From: Gammaproteobacteria bacterium
Lineage (GTDB): Bacteria > Pseudomonadota > Gammaproteobacteria > Pseudomonadales > Pseudomonadaceae
Direction of reading: 5' to 3'
Length of the DNA stretch: 60,479 bases
NCBI GenBank assembly: GCA_018826895.1
Contig: JAHJYA010000013.1
Coordinates: forward strand, 1-60,479
Part shown: piece after piece, positions 8,229 through 16,497 of the stretch
How positions within the stretch are numbered: position 1 is the stretch's first letter
How the letters are laid out: each line of letters opens with the position of its first letter
The notes under the pieces: model-generated
What the model was told of the DNA's origin: nothing
Databases searched by the model: none
Seen by the model: the letters and a program-made list of their open reading frames with translations, nothing else
Translations under genes and position numbers: made by a program

Positions 8229-9203
8229 TTACTGCACGGCTTCGATGCGCTTGATCAGGTCGGCGTAAGGAGCACCGTACTTCTCGCGGATCGGGGCAGT
8301 GGCGTCGAAGAAAGGCTTCTTGTCGACTTCGATGAACTCGACACCGGCTTCCTTCAGTTTGGCTTCGCTGGTGGCAGACTTTTCATCCCACAGGCGACGC
8401 TCGTCGAACTGCGCTTCCTTGGCGTACTTCTTGACGATTTCCTGCTGCTCGGGGGTGAGCTTGTTCCAGGTTGCCTTGGAGATCACGATCGGCTCCGGCA
8501 GGATCAAGTGGCCGGTCAGGGTGTAGTACTTGGCATTGCGGAAGTGGTTGTGCTCGAGCATGGTCGGCGGGTTGTTTTCCGCACCGTCGACAACCCCGGT
8601 CTGCAGGGCGCTGAAGATCTCGCCGGTGTCCATGGCGATACCGTTGGCGCCCAGGGCGTTGAAGGTTTCGATGAACATCGGGTTGCCCATCACGCGGATC
8701 TTCATGCCTTTGAGGTCTTCCAGGCTGCGCACCGGCTCCTTGGTGTAGAGGTTGCGCACACCACCGTCCATCCAGGCCAGGCCGACCATGTTGAATTCGG
8801 AGTTGGTGATCTTGTCGAGGATCTCCTGGCCGATTTCGCCATCGATGACTTTGCGCATGTGGTCGTGGTCACGGAACACGAACGGCATGTTGAACACGTT
8901 CACGTCCGGCACGACCGGACCCAGGGTGCCAAGGCTGACGCGGGTCATCTGCACGGCGCCAATCTGCACCTGCTCGACCACTTCCTTTTCCGAACCCAGC
9001 ACACCGCCGGAGAACATCTTGAAGGTCAGTTCGCCATTGGTGGCGGCTTCGATCTTCTTGCCCATGTTTTCCTGGGCGACCACGGTGGGGTAGCCGGCCG
9101 GGTGGATTTCAGCAATCTTCAGCGACATGGCAGCCTGGGCCATGCCCGACACGCAGAAGGCGAAAGGAAGTGCGGCGATCAGCAACTTGCGTTTGAAATT
9201 CAT
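8229..9203 (-). CDS. dctP: TRAP transporter substrate-binding protein DctP
   Basis: A 324-residue periplasmic solute receptor. The start is the ATG at 9203 (MNFKRKLLIAALPFAFCVSG), with GGAG upstream and a clear Sec signal peptide cleaved near AQA-AM. The frame extends upstream but without homology. Family signatures are LRSLEDLKGMKIRVMGNP, with the carboxylate-binding Arg, and the later FSALQTGVVDGAENNPPT. It lies immediately after the lactonase gene. The substrate is inferred to be a hexuronate from the udh linkage. Confidence 0.92.
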   Translation of the reverse strand: MNFKRKLLIAALPFAFCVSGMAQAAMSLKIAEIHPAGYPTVVAQENMGKKIEAATNGELTFKMFSGGVLGSEKEVVEQVQIGAVQMTRVSLGTLGPVVPDVNVFNMPFVFRDHDHMRKVIDGEIGQEILDKITNSEFNMVGLAWMDGGVRNLYTKEPVRSLEDLKGMKIRVMGNPMFIETFNALGANGIAMDTGEIFSALQTGVVDGAENNPPTMLEHNHFRNAKYYTLTGHLILPEPIVISKATWNKLTPEQQEIVKKYAKEAQFDERRLWDEKSATSEAKLKEAGVEFIEVDKKPFFDATAPIREKYGAPYADLIKRIEAVQ

Positions 9204-9284
9204 CGGAATCTCCATCTTTTTGTTGTTGGTTGTGCAGCGTTGCAAGGTGGGGTGGCCGCTGCTGCGACCACTCCGGGATAAGGC

Positions 9285-10169
9285 TCAGAAGGCGAAGCGA
9301 GGCTCCTCCAGGCCGGTGACACCAGGGTTGAGGGCAAACACGCCGCCGGCCAATGGCTGGTCGGTGAGGTCGCCCGCAGGACGAATCGAGGTGACAAACA
9401 GCGTGTCCAGGTTCGGCCCGCCAAAGGCGCACATGGTCGGCTTCTTCACCGGTACGGCGAGGGAGCGATCGAGGCTGCCATCCGGGGTGAAGCGGTGGAT
9501 CAGGCCGGCATCGTTGCCGCAGATCCAGTAACCGCCCTCGGCATCCACCGCCGCGCCATCAGGGCGGCCGGGATACTGGTTCATGTCGACGAACAGGCGG
9601 CGGTTGTAGGGGATGCCGCTGTCGATGTCGTAATCGAAGGCCCAGATGGTCTGCATCGACGGGTGGGAGTCCGAGAGGTACATGCGGCTGCCGTCCGGGC
9701 TGAAGGCCAGGCCGTTGGGTACGATCAGCTCGTGCATCAGCGCGGTGGCCATCGTATCGCCGGCCGCGTAGCGGTAGAGCACGCCATCGGCGATACCGGC
9801 GGCCATGTCCAGGCGCATGGTGCCTGCCCAGAAGCGCCCCTGGCGGTCACAACGACCATCGTTGAAGCGCATCTGCGGGTCGGCATGCTCGACGTTGCAC
9901 AGGCGTTCAGTGCGCAGCGCGCCCTGGCTATCGAGATCAAGGCGGAACAGGCCGCTCTGCATGCCGGCAATCCAGCCGCCGTCCTCGCCAGCGGCGATGC
10001 AGGCGAGCATCTCCGGGGCTTCCCAGCTTTGGCTGGTAGCGCTGGCCAGGTCCCAACGGTGCAACTTGCGCGCCGGGATATCGACCCAGTACAGGGCCTG
10101 CTCGCGGGCGTTCCACACCGGGCTTTCGCCGGTGGCATTGCGGGCATCGAGAATCAGTTCAGCAGACAT
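9285..10169 (-). CDS. SMP-30/gluconolactonase-family aldarolactone hydrolase
   Basis: A 294-residue six-bladed beta-propeller lactonase of the SMP-30/LRE family. Metal-ligand positions are visible: Glu in GESPVWN, Asn in MRFNDGRCDRQGRFW, Asn in PNGLAFSPDG and Asp in GRPDGAAVDAEGGYW. Next to a uronate dehydrogenase it most likely opens the glucaro- or galactarolactone made by Udh, as the UxuL-type lactonases do. A general gluconolactonase is the alternative. It is 47 bp downstream of udh and 81 bp upstream of dctP in the same operon. Confidence 0.85.
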   Translation of the reverse strand: MSAELILDARNATGESPVWNAREQALYWVDIPARKLHRWDLASATSQSWEAPEMLACIAAGEDGGWIAGMQSGLFRLDLDSQGALRTERLCNVEHADPQMRFNDGRCDRQGRFWAGTMRLDMAAGIADGVLYRYAAGDTMATALMHELIVPNGLAFSPDGSRMYLSDSHPSMQTIWAFDYDIDSGIPYNRRLFVDMNQYPGRPDGAAVDAEGGYWICGNDAGLIHRFTPDGSLDRSLAVPVKKPTMCAFGGPNLDTLFVTSIRPAGDLTDQPLAGGVFALNPGVTGLEEPRFAF

Positions 10170-10216
10170 GGCAGCTCGGTTCTCTGGTAGTTCTTGTTAT
10201 GGGTGTCGCGGGTTGT

Positions 10217-11044
10217 TCAGGCGTCGCCGAACGGGCCAGCGGCAACAAAGGCGCCGCCGTGATAGACCATCGCCGGGTCGTCGGCGGCCGGCATCGGCTG
10301 CGCCTCGACCTGCTCGCGGAATACCTCGGAGCTGTCCTTGGGCTGGTAACCCAAATGCGCGGCCATGTGGTTGTCCCACCACACAGTGGCGTTATCGGAC
10401 ATGCCATACACCACGGTATGACCCACATCCGGGGTGCGCAGGGCGCGCTCGAGCAACTGGGTGAGGTCGTCATAGCTCAGCCAGGTGCTCATCATTCGGC
10501 GGTTGGCAGGCTCGGGGAAGGAGGAGCCGATGCGCACGCTGACGGTCTCGATGCCGTAGCGGTCGAAGTAGAAGCTGGCCATGTCCTCGCCATAGGATTT
10601 GGACAAACCGTAATAGCTGTCCGGGCGGCGGGCACAACTGGCGTCGATGGTTTCGTCCTGCTTGTAGAAACCCACGACATGGTTGGAGCTGGCGAAGATC
10701 ACGCGCTTGACGCCATGGCGGCGGGCCGCTTCGTAGATATGGAACACGCCGCAGATGTTGGGGCCGAGGATCTCTTCAAACGGCCGCTCAACCGATACGC
10801 CGCCGAAGTGCAGGATGGCATCGACGCCTTCGACCAGCTCATGCACGGCCTGCTTGTCGGCCAGATCACACAGCTGCACTTCTTCGTGCGGGCCGCGGGC
10901 CGGTTCCATCTCGGCGATATCGGATAGACGCAGGATACGGGTGAAGGGCTGGAGGCGTTCGCGCAGTACCTTGCCCAGGCCGCCTGCCGCACCCGTGAGC
11001 AGCAGGCGGTTGAAGGGTGGGTTGGCGTTGGAAGTCGTGGTCAT
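10217..11044 (-). CDS. udh: uronate dehydrogenase (NAD-dependent, SDR/epimerase fold)
   Basis: A 275-residue extended-type SDR that oxidises beta-D-glucuronate or galacturonate to the aldarolactone with NAD. The start is the ATG at 11044 (MTTTSNANPPFNRLLLTG). The nucleotide-binding motif is TGAAGGLG, the catalytic motif is YYGLSKSYGE (YxxxK) and a Ser lies in VIFASSNHVVGFY. Length and these segments match the characterised Pseudomonas Udh enzymes. It is first in the operon udh-lactonase-dctPQM, preceded by a candidate operator at 11084-11103. Downstream aldarate dehydratases are not in the window. Confidence 0.88.
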   Translation of the reverse strand: MTTTSNANPPFNRLLLTGAAGGLGKVLRERLQPFTRILRLSDIAEMEPARGPHEEVQLCDLADKQAVHELVEGVDAILHFGGVSVERPFEEILGPNICGVFHIYEAARRHGVKRVIFASSNHVVGFYKQDETIDASCARRPDSYYGLSKSYGEDMASFYFDRYGIETVSVRIGSSFPEPANRRMMSTWLSYDDLTQLLERALRTPDVGHTVVYGMSDNATVWWDNHMAAHLGYQPKDSSEVFREQVEAQPMPAADDPAMVYHGGAFVAAGPFGDA

Positions 11045-11083
11045 GGCGGGGCCTGAACTCTTGTTGTTTGTTTTTATGAGGAT

Positions 11084-11103
11084 GTCATACGTTGTCGTAT
11101 GAC
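11084..11103. promoter_or_regulatory. palindromic operator upstream of udh
   Basis: Perfect 7-bp arms GTCATAC (11084-11090) and GTATGAC (11097-11103) separated by 6 bp. On the minus strand the 13-mer GTCATACGACAAC (11103-11091) matches the motif found at 4502. It lies 40-60 bp before the udh start, a suitable place for repressor control. Confidence 0.55.
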
Positions 11104-11345
11104 TTGCGCCGATTATCAACATCCCAGAGGGCTGATGTCAACGCGACCTAGGTGGAAAATTAGCGTTACTGTTCGTCCAAGTGTCCGCCGAGGGGAAGGG
11201 CCAAGTGGGCCGTTAACGATTACTGCATGTTTGCCTTGGAAGGCTCTAGCCTGATACTCCTGGCAGTGCAGAGTGGCCACGGGCTGTTTTGCTTGGCGGG
11301 TGCAGTGCGTTTGCGCTGAGGGGGGCAGGGCGATGACTACCTATG

Positions 11346-11358
11346 GTTGTATGACAAC
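11346..11358. promoter_or_regulatory. candidate operator GTTGTATGACAAC
   Basis: A perfect 5-bp dyad (GTTGT and ACAAC) around ATG, matching GTYRTNNNACAAC. It lies about 250 bp before the LacI gene and 300 bp before udh, so it could serve looping or either promoter. Confidence 0.5.
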
Positions 11359-11467
11359 GTATCTCGTGCCGTGATGATGATAGGTCTTCGCAGGTGCGCT
11401 GCTTTGCGGGCGTGTATCGACCCATGCGAGCGGGACCGCTTATAGCCCAGTTGGCTGTCGCCCCTTT

Positions 11468-11507
11468 ATAGGAGCTAAGGGAGGGCTAGCCTTTATTCGC
11501 GATAAAC
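11468..11507. repeat. REP-like element, copy 2
   Basis: Begins ATAGGAGC and contains CTAGCCTTTATTCGCGATA, identical to part of the element at 3024. It appears to be a single half-unit without the inverted partner. Confidence 0.5.
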
Positions 11508-11550
11508 CCAGGGCCCAGGTCTATTTGCTGCGTCACGGTAGCTTCTGGTG

Positions 11551-11563
11551 GTTGTGTGACAAC
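11551..11563. promoter_or_regulatory. candidate operator GTTGTGTGACAAC
   Basis: A perfect GTTGT/ACAAC dyad, about 50 bp before the LacI-family start codon. It differs from the copy at 11346 by one base. Confidence 0.5.
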
Positions 11564-11610
11564 CCATCTCATAAGCTAGCCTGCGTACTTTCGCAAACGC
11601 GCGCAGGCCC

Positions 11611-12636
11611 ATGAGCAGACAGCCTCTCAGTTCCCGCTCCCCCGGTACACCCACGCTGATCGATGTGGCCAAGGTCGCCGGGGTTTCCCCCATCACCGTA
11701 TCCCGCGCCCTGGGGCGGCCCGAGGTGGTCAGCGACGCCACGCGTCGGCGGGTGCTGGAAGCGGTGCGTGCCACTGGTTACGTGCCCAACCTTGCCGCCG
11801 GCGCCCTGGCCTCGGCGCGCAGCCGCCTGGTGGCGATCTTCTTGCCGACCATCGCCAACTCGATCTTTGCCGATACCGTGCAAGCGCTTACCGATCGCCT
11901 GGCCGCTGCCGGCTACCAGACCTTGCTGGGGCTGACCGGCTACGACCCGCAGCAGGAGGAAGCATTGCTTGAAGCGGTGCTGGGTCGCCGCCCGGATGGC
12001 ATCGTGCTGACAGGCACCGAGCACACCCAGATCAGCCGCGAGCGCCTGGCGCGGGTCGGCATACCCGTGGTGGAAGCCTGGGACCTGTGCGCGCGCCCGC
12101 TGGACATGCTGGTGGGCTTCTCCCACGAGGCGGTGGGCCAGGCCCTGGCGCAGTACCTGCTAAGCAAAGGCTACCGGCGCATTTCCGTGGTCACGCTCGA
12201 CGACCCTCGTGGCCTGCGCCGTTACCGCAGCCTGGCCCAGGCCCTGGCGCAACAAGGCGTCGAGCTGCTGGCAGCGCAGATACTGCCGGCGCCGGCGACC
12301 CTGGCGGTGGGGCGCGAAGGGCTCGCTCAACTGCTGCAAGCGGGTAGCGCGGGCGATGCCGTGGTGTGCAGCTCCGACACCCTCGCCCAGGGTGTGCTCG
12401 CTGAAGCCGCCAACCTCGGCCTGCGCGTGCCGCAGGACCTCGCCGTGCTGGGTTTTGGCGACCTGTCCTGCGCCGCCCACACCCACCCGCCGCTGACTAC
12501 CGTGCGGGTCGACGGCGCCCGCATCGGCCACGCCATTGCCGAAGCGCTACTGGCACGCATCGCCGATCCGACCCTGGCGCGCGAGCCTCTGCGGCTGGAT
12601 GTGGGGTTCGAGTTGATCGAACGGGGCAGTGGCTGA
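11611..12636 (+). CDS. LacI-family transcriptional regulator
   Basis: A 341-residue repressor with the LacI helix-turn-helix and hinge (TLIDVAKVAGVSPITVSRAL, then LAAGALASARSRLVAIFLPTI) followed by a periplasmic-binding-protein-like effector domain. PEVVSDATRRRVLEAVRATGYVPN is the typical linker helix. It resembles GntR-type gluconate repressors, which sense sugar acids. It is transcribed away from udh, and a candidate operator lies 50 bp upstream. The ribosome site is weak. It probably acts with or downstream of the FadR-type regulator on the uronate or aldarate genes; the target is inferred. Confidence 0.85.
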   Translation: MSRQPLSSRSPGTPTLIDVAKVAGVSPITVSRALGRPEVVSDATRRRVLEAVRATGYVPNLAAGALASARSRLVAIFLPTIANSIFADTVQALTDRLAAAGYQTLLGLTGYDPQQEEALLEAVLGRRPDGIVLTGTEHTQISRERLARVGIPVVEAWDLCARPLDMLVGFSHEAVGQALAQYLLSKGYRRISVVTLDDPRGLRRYRSLAQALAQQGVELLAAQILPAPATLAVGREGLAQLLQAGSAGDAVVCSSDTLAQGVLAEAANLGLRVPQDLAVLGFGDLSCAAHTHPPLTTVRVDGARIGHAIAEALLARIADPTLAREPLRLDVGFELIERGSG

Positions 12637-12921
12637 AGGCTGCAAGGGGTATTCGCGGTTTAATTTGGCGGCTGCACTGCGATTTTAGGTCGACAGGCGG
12701 CGCGTGCAGGTCCGGTATAAAGCTGCTCGTACCAGTGGCAATGACGCCTGCCTTTCCTGGCTCAGCTCCCGGTAATAGGGGCTTACGGCACTTACAAATG
12801 GAAAACTATCTGCTGCTAGACGACATGGGGCCGTCAGCCGTATTCTCGTTGTCCCTTTCTACATGGACTCCTTCGTGGACCCCAGCCCCGCAACACCTAT
12901 TATCCGCTGCACCACCCCTGA
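12637..12921 (+). promoter_or_regulatory. long untranslated leader before the CNNM pair
   Basis: 285 bp without a gene. A GGTATAAA stretch near 12714 could be a -10 region. I see no clear match to a known metal riboswitch. Confidence 0.3.
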
Positions 12922-14316
12922 ATGTGGTCTCGCAGCCAAATGATCGAACCTCTCCTTACCCTCCTTCTTGGCATCCTGGTCATCCTGGCGATCATCGCCG
13001 TGAACGGCTATTTCGTTGCGCAAGAATTTGCCTATATGGCCGTCGACCGTACCCGGCTCGCCGCGCTGGCGGCTACCGGCGATACGAAAGCGCAGCGCGC
13101 ATTGGCCGTTACCCAGCGCACCAGCTTTATGCTCTCGGGCGCGCAACTCGGCATTACCGTCACCGGCTTGCTGGTGGGTTATGTCGCTGAGCCCTTGGTC
13201 GGTGAATCATTAAGCGTTCTGCTGGCCGGGACCGATATACCGGTTGAAGCCCGCGTGGCCGTGGGCACGGGGCTGGCGCTGGTGGCGGCGACGATTATCC
13301 AGATGATCGTCGGTGAGCTGTATCCGAAGAACCTCGCCATTGCCAACCCTGAGCCGCTGTCGCTGGGCCTTACCCGCTCCACGCTGTTCTATATGTCGGC
13401 GTTCGGCTGGTTGATCAGCTTTTTCGACAAATCGGCGAACCTGCTGCTGAAGCTGCTGCGTATCGAGCCGATTCACGACCTGGACGTGAGCGCCTCTGCT
13501 ACCGACCTGCCGCACATCATCGCCGACTCGCGTGACAGCGGCGACCTGCCGCGTGAACTCTCGCTGATGATGGATCGCATGCTCGACTTCCCGCAGCGCA
13601 ATGTCGAGCACGCGATGGTGCCCCGCTCGCAAGTGGACTGGGTCGAGCCTGATACCACGCTTGAAGAGCTGCGTGGCCTGATGGCGCGTGCCCACACCCG
13701 CTACCCGGTGATTGACGACGACGATGCCCCTGTCGGTGTCGTACACCTGGCCGACGTGCTGGCGCGCCTCGATGCCGGTAATGGCCACGAAACCGTAGCC
13801 TCGCTGATGCGCCCTGCCAAGGTCCTGCCGACGCTGATGCTGCTGCCGGATGCGCTGGACCAGCTGGTCCAGACCACCAACCAGTTGGCCTGCGTTATCG
13901 ATGAATACGGCGGTTTTGCCGGGGTGCTCACGATTGAGGACCTCGCCATGGAAATCGTCGGTGAAATTACCGATGAGCACGATGCCGAAGTGGGCGATGC
14001 CATTGTTCCTGAGGGCGACGACACCTGGGTTATGGAGGGCGACGTGCACCTCGACGAGGTCAGGCGCGTGATTGGCCATGACCTGCCGCGTGTGGATGTC
14101 GAGACCGTTGCCGGCATGCTTATCGCCGAACTGGGCGCGCTGCCGGCCGAGGGCGACACCGTCACCATCGAGCTACCAATCGACCCTGCCGAGCTGATCT
14201 CCGATGAACCTGTCAGGTATCGACTGGAAGTGGATGTGCTGCGCATTGAGCGCCATGTACCGACTGCAGTGCGCGTGCGACTCGTGAAGATGGCGATGAC
14301 GGAGGACGGGCAATGA
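12922..14316 (+). CDS. CNNM/CBS/CorC_HlyC-domain membrane protein (hemolysin family)
   Basis: A 464-residue inner-membrane protein. The N-terminal CNNM (DUF21) domain has about four hydrophobic segments (residues 7-190; VNGYFVAQEFAYMAVDRTRL, ERTSFMLSGAQLGITVTGLL-like signature, IVGELYPKNLAI). It is followed by two CBS domains (MVPRSQVDWVEPDTT; NQLACVIDEYGGFAGVLT) and a C-terminal CorC_HlyC domain. CNNM proteins are implicated in Mg2+ or divalent-cation transport; the name hemolysin is historical. Start is uncertain: ATG 12922 or ATG 12940 (MIEPLLTL), neither with a strong ribosome site. Its stop overlaps the next start. Confidence 0.88.
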   Translation: MWSRSQMIEPLLTLLLGILVILAIIAVNGYFVAQEFAYMAVDRTRLAALAATGDTKAQRALAVTQRTSFMLSGAQLGITVTGLLVGYVAEPLVGESLSVLLAGTDIPVEARVAVGTGLALVAATIIQMIVGELYPKNLAIANPEPLSLGLTRSTLFYMSAFGWLISFFDKSANLLLKLLRIEPIHDLDVSASATDLPHIIADSRDSGDLPRELSLMMDRMLDFPQRNVEHAMVPRSQVDWVEPDTTLEELRGLMARAHTRYPVIDDDDAPVGVVHLADVLARLDAGNGHETVASLMRPAKVLPTLMLLPDALDQLVQTTNQLACVIDEYGGFAGVLTIEDLAMEIVGEITDEHDAEVGDAIVPEGDDTWVMEGDVHLDEVRRVIGHDLPRVDVETVAGMLIAELGALPAEGDTVTIELPIDPAELISDEPVRYRLEVDVLRIERHVPTAVRVRLVKMAMTEDGQ

Positions 14317-15329
14317 ATGATCCGCTGATTGTCACCATAGCAACGGTCGCGCTCATTGCGTTGAGCGGCGTGTTTGTTGTCATCGAGTTTGCGTTGCTCG
14401 GCGCTCGCCGTCACCGTCTCGAAGAGCTGGCTGTCCACAGCTCGTCCGCACGGGCGGCCCTGCGCGGCATGAATGATCTGACCTTGATGCTGGCCGGTGC
14501 CCAGCTGGGTATCACGCTCTGCACCTTTGCCTTGGGTGCGGTGACCAAGCCTGCGGTGGACTTTTGGCTCGGCCCGGTGTTTGTCGCCTGGGGCATGCCC
14601 GAGTGGGCTGCCGGTGCGGCGGCGTTCGGCCTCGCGCTGTTTCTGGTGACCTTCTTGCACCTGGTGGTCGGTGAGATGGCGCCCAAATCCTGGGCCATTG
14701 CCCACCCGGAGAAGTCCGCGCTGGCGATTGGCATCATCTCGCGCATGTACATCTGGCCGCTGCGCCCGTTGCTGAACTGGGTGAACCGCCTGGCCAACCA
14801 CCTCGTAAAGGCCTCGGGTGTTGAGCCCGTCGAAAGCGCTGCAGTGGGTGGCCAGGATATCGAGACCATCCGCCAGCTGGTCGAGCATTCGGCAGAGGTC
14901 GGCACGTTGCAGCCACAGATGCAGCAACAGATCTCCGGCCTGATCGACCTGGGCACGCTGCCTGTCGATGCGCTGTTGGTCGAAGGAGAGGTGCTGGTCC
15001 ACGTTACCCGTGATGCCACCGTCGCGGATGTTCGCGCGGCAGCTATCCAGTCCGGGCACCTGCGCATTCTTGTGCTGGGCACTGAAGGCATTCAGCCGTC
15101 GGTGGTGCACGTGCGCGATACCTTGCTGGAGCCGGAGGCGCGCCCTGCGCATGAGCTGGCGCGCGAAGCCTTTGTGCTCGACGCGAAAACCCCCGTCTAC
15201 GAGGCGCTGGCGCGCATGCGCAAGGCGAGCGTTCAGCTGGCGTTGGTGATGAGCGGGGAGCGTTTGCTCGGCGTCGTTACGCTGGCCGATATCCTCAAGC
15301 GCGTGCTACCGGCGGCGTCTAACGCTTAA
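14313..15329 (+). CDS. second CNNM/CBS-domain membrane protein
   Basis: A 338-residue paralogue of the upstream gene, overlapping it by ATGA (14313-14316), so the two are translationally coupled and probably form a hetero-oligomer. The CNNM domain shows SGVFVVIEFALLGARRHRLE, LTLMLAGAQLGITLCTFALG and VVGEMAPKSWAIAHPEKSAL. A CBS pair follows, ending VMSGERLLGVVTLADILKRV. It lacks the C-terminal CorC_HlyC domain found in its partner. Role in divalent-cation handling is inferred from the family. Confidence 0.88.
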   Translation: MNDPLIVTIATVALIALSGVFVVIEFALLGARRHRLEELAVHSSSARAALRGMNDLTLMLAGAQLGITLCTFALGAVTKPAVDFWLGPVFVAWGMPEWAAGAAAFGLALFLVTFLHLVVGEMAPKSWAIAHPEKSALAIGIISRMYIWPLRPLLNWVNRLANHLVKASGVEPVESAAVGGQDIETIRQLVEHSAEVGTLQPQMQQQISGLIDLGTLPVDALLVEGEVLVHVTRDATVADVRAAAIQSGHLRILVLGTEGIQPSVVHVRDTLLEPEARPAHELAREAFVLDAKTPVYEALARMRKASVQLALVMSGERLLGVVTLADILKRVLPAASNA

Positions 15330-15348
15330 CGATTGTGCTGACGAGAAC

Positions 15349-15405
15349 AGGGGCAGGTTTGTTTGTTGGCACTTCATTGGCCGAGAAACAACCTGCCCCT
15401 TTTCT
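15349..15405 (+). terminator. terminator after the CNNM operon
   Basis: Inverted repeat AGGGGCAGGTT (15349-15359) and AACCTGCCCCT (15390-15400), followed by TTTTC. The loop is long (30 nt) but contains further partial pairing. Confidence 0.6.
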
Positions 15406-15445
15406 TGGGCGATGCTCCAGTACCCTGTTGCACGGCGACCATGCT

Positions 15446-15536
15446 TTTGTGGGAGCCGTGCCCCGCGGCGAATGCCATGGGCACGCCGAAATAACTGAAT
15501 GGCTGCAATCGATTCGCCCCGAGGCGGGGCTCCTAC
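15446..15536. repeat. inverted REP pair (REPIN-like)
   Basis: GTGGGAGCCGTGCCCCGCGG near 15449 and, inverted, GTAGGAGCCCCGCCTCGGGG ending at 15536, each running into GCGAAT. Each unit can fold on itself and the two can pair, as in Pseudomonas REPINs. Confidence 0.7.
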
Positions 15537-15637
15537 GCGTGTTCGGTAGTTCACCCTGGTGCTGCGTGACGGCTTGCACAGGATGCAACACGGTTTTGGG
15601 AAATAGCCTGTTCTTAGGCTATGTCCCAATAGGCTTC

Positions 15638-16012
15638 TCAGTCATCGCGATCCCGCGGATAGTGCCGGTCGAGCGGGAAGGGCGGCAGCCAGGCTTCGCG
15701 GCGGACGGTCCAGAGTTCATAGGTGGGCGTGAGTTGATTGGGCGCGTCCAGTGAGCCGACATTCACTTCTATTTCATCCGCCGTGCGCGAAAATACCGAG
15801 GAGCCGCAGCGCGGGCAAAAGTGCCGGCCGGCGTAGCTGCCGGTTTCGCCCTCTATCGTCACCGCCGCCTCCGGGAAGATCGCCGAGGTATGGAAGAGCG
15901 CGCCATGGTGCTTGCGGCAGTCCATACAGTGACAAACGCCAACCCGGTTAGGGCGGCCCGTGGCCTCAATGCGCACGCTACCGCACAGGCAGCTACCGGT
16001 GAAGTGATCCAT
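15638..16012 (-). CDS. GFA/CENP-V-type zinc-binding protein
   Basis: A 124-residue protein of the GFA (glutathione-dependent formaldehyde-activating-like) family. Zinc-ligand cysteines are all present: GSCLCGSVRIE, CHCMDCRKHHGALF and FCPRCGSSVFSR. The start is the ATG at 16012 (MDHFTGSC) with a G-rich ribosome site; the open frame upstream is not homologous. The first 20 nt overlap the end of the upstream gene, so the two are coupled. The biochemical function of most GFA proteins is unknown, and formaldehyde chemistry should not be assumed. Confidence 0.85.
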   Translation of the reverse strand: MDHFTGSCLCGSVRIEATGRPNRVGVCHCMDCRKHHGALFHTSAIFPEAAVTIEGETGSYAGRHFCPRCGSSVFSRTADEIEVNVGSLDAPNQLTPTYELWTVRREAWLPPFPLDRHYPRDRDD

Positions 16013-16397
16013 GCTTGTGTCCCCCAGGGTCTGTTTGCCGGTCCAGTTCGCGGGTGATCTCTGCCCATTCATTTTTCAGCTGATAGCGTAGATACGCGAT
16101 AAAGATGCGATCACCCAAGCGGCGCAGAGCAGAGGTGCGGCGCGCTGCGTGGGCGCTGTCGATGGTATCGGCAAGCCAGGTGCTGTCGAATCCCGTCCAG
16201 ATAGGCGGGGCGGGCGTCAGCATATTTGAGTAGCAGGCGGGAGCTACGTCCTCGTAGAACGCCGTCTCAACGGTCGCGCGGTCATAGCCCCGCAGCTGTC
16301 TGGCGATGGCCGGGTAATCGACAGCGTTATCCACGAACACCTCAGAGAGTGCCGACCAGACAACAACCTGCTCAGCGCGAGCGAGTCCATTTATCAA
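15993..16397 (-). CDS. DUF7079-like protein
   Basis: A 134-residue soluble protein. The pattern VWSALSEVFVDNAVDYPAIA, then VETAFYEDVAPACYSNM and PIWTGFDSTWLADTI matches what I recall of the DUF7079 family; I cannot check it here. No signal peptide or membrane segment. It overlaps the GFA gene by 20 nt and is its probable operon partner. Function unknown. Confidence 0.68.
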   Translation of the reverse strand: MINGLARAEQVVVWSALSEVFVDNAVDYPAIARQLRGYDRATVETAFYEDVAPACYSNMLTPAPPIWTGFDSTWLADTIDSAHAARRTSALRRLGDRIFIAYLRYQLKNEWAEITRELDRQTDPGGHKHGSLHR

Positions 16398-16497
16398 TTC
16401 AGCCTCCAGGTGTTATCTGGCCTTTGCACAGCTAAGCTTGCCCGGTAAAGGTGCCCTTGTGCGGCATCCGCCGACTTTCTCACCACAGGGACCCGTG

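Larger units (their letters stand above)
11104..11610. other. long divergent intergenic region, udh to LacI gene
   Basis: No credible gene. The region holds two further copies of the candidate operator (11346 and 11551) and a REP-like element (11468-11507). It must contain the promoters of udh and the LacI regulator. Confidence 0.6.
15330..15637. other. gene-free spacer with terminator and REP pair
   Basis: Contains the terminator at 15349-15405 and the inverted REP pair at 15446-15536. The remaining sequence has no credible gene. Confidence 0.6.

Noticed and set aside
12637..12921. Mn2+ (yybP-ykoY) riboswitch in the CNNM leader
   Set aside because: I could not find the conserved elements in the expected order.
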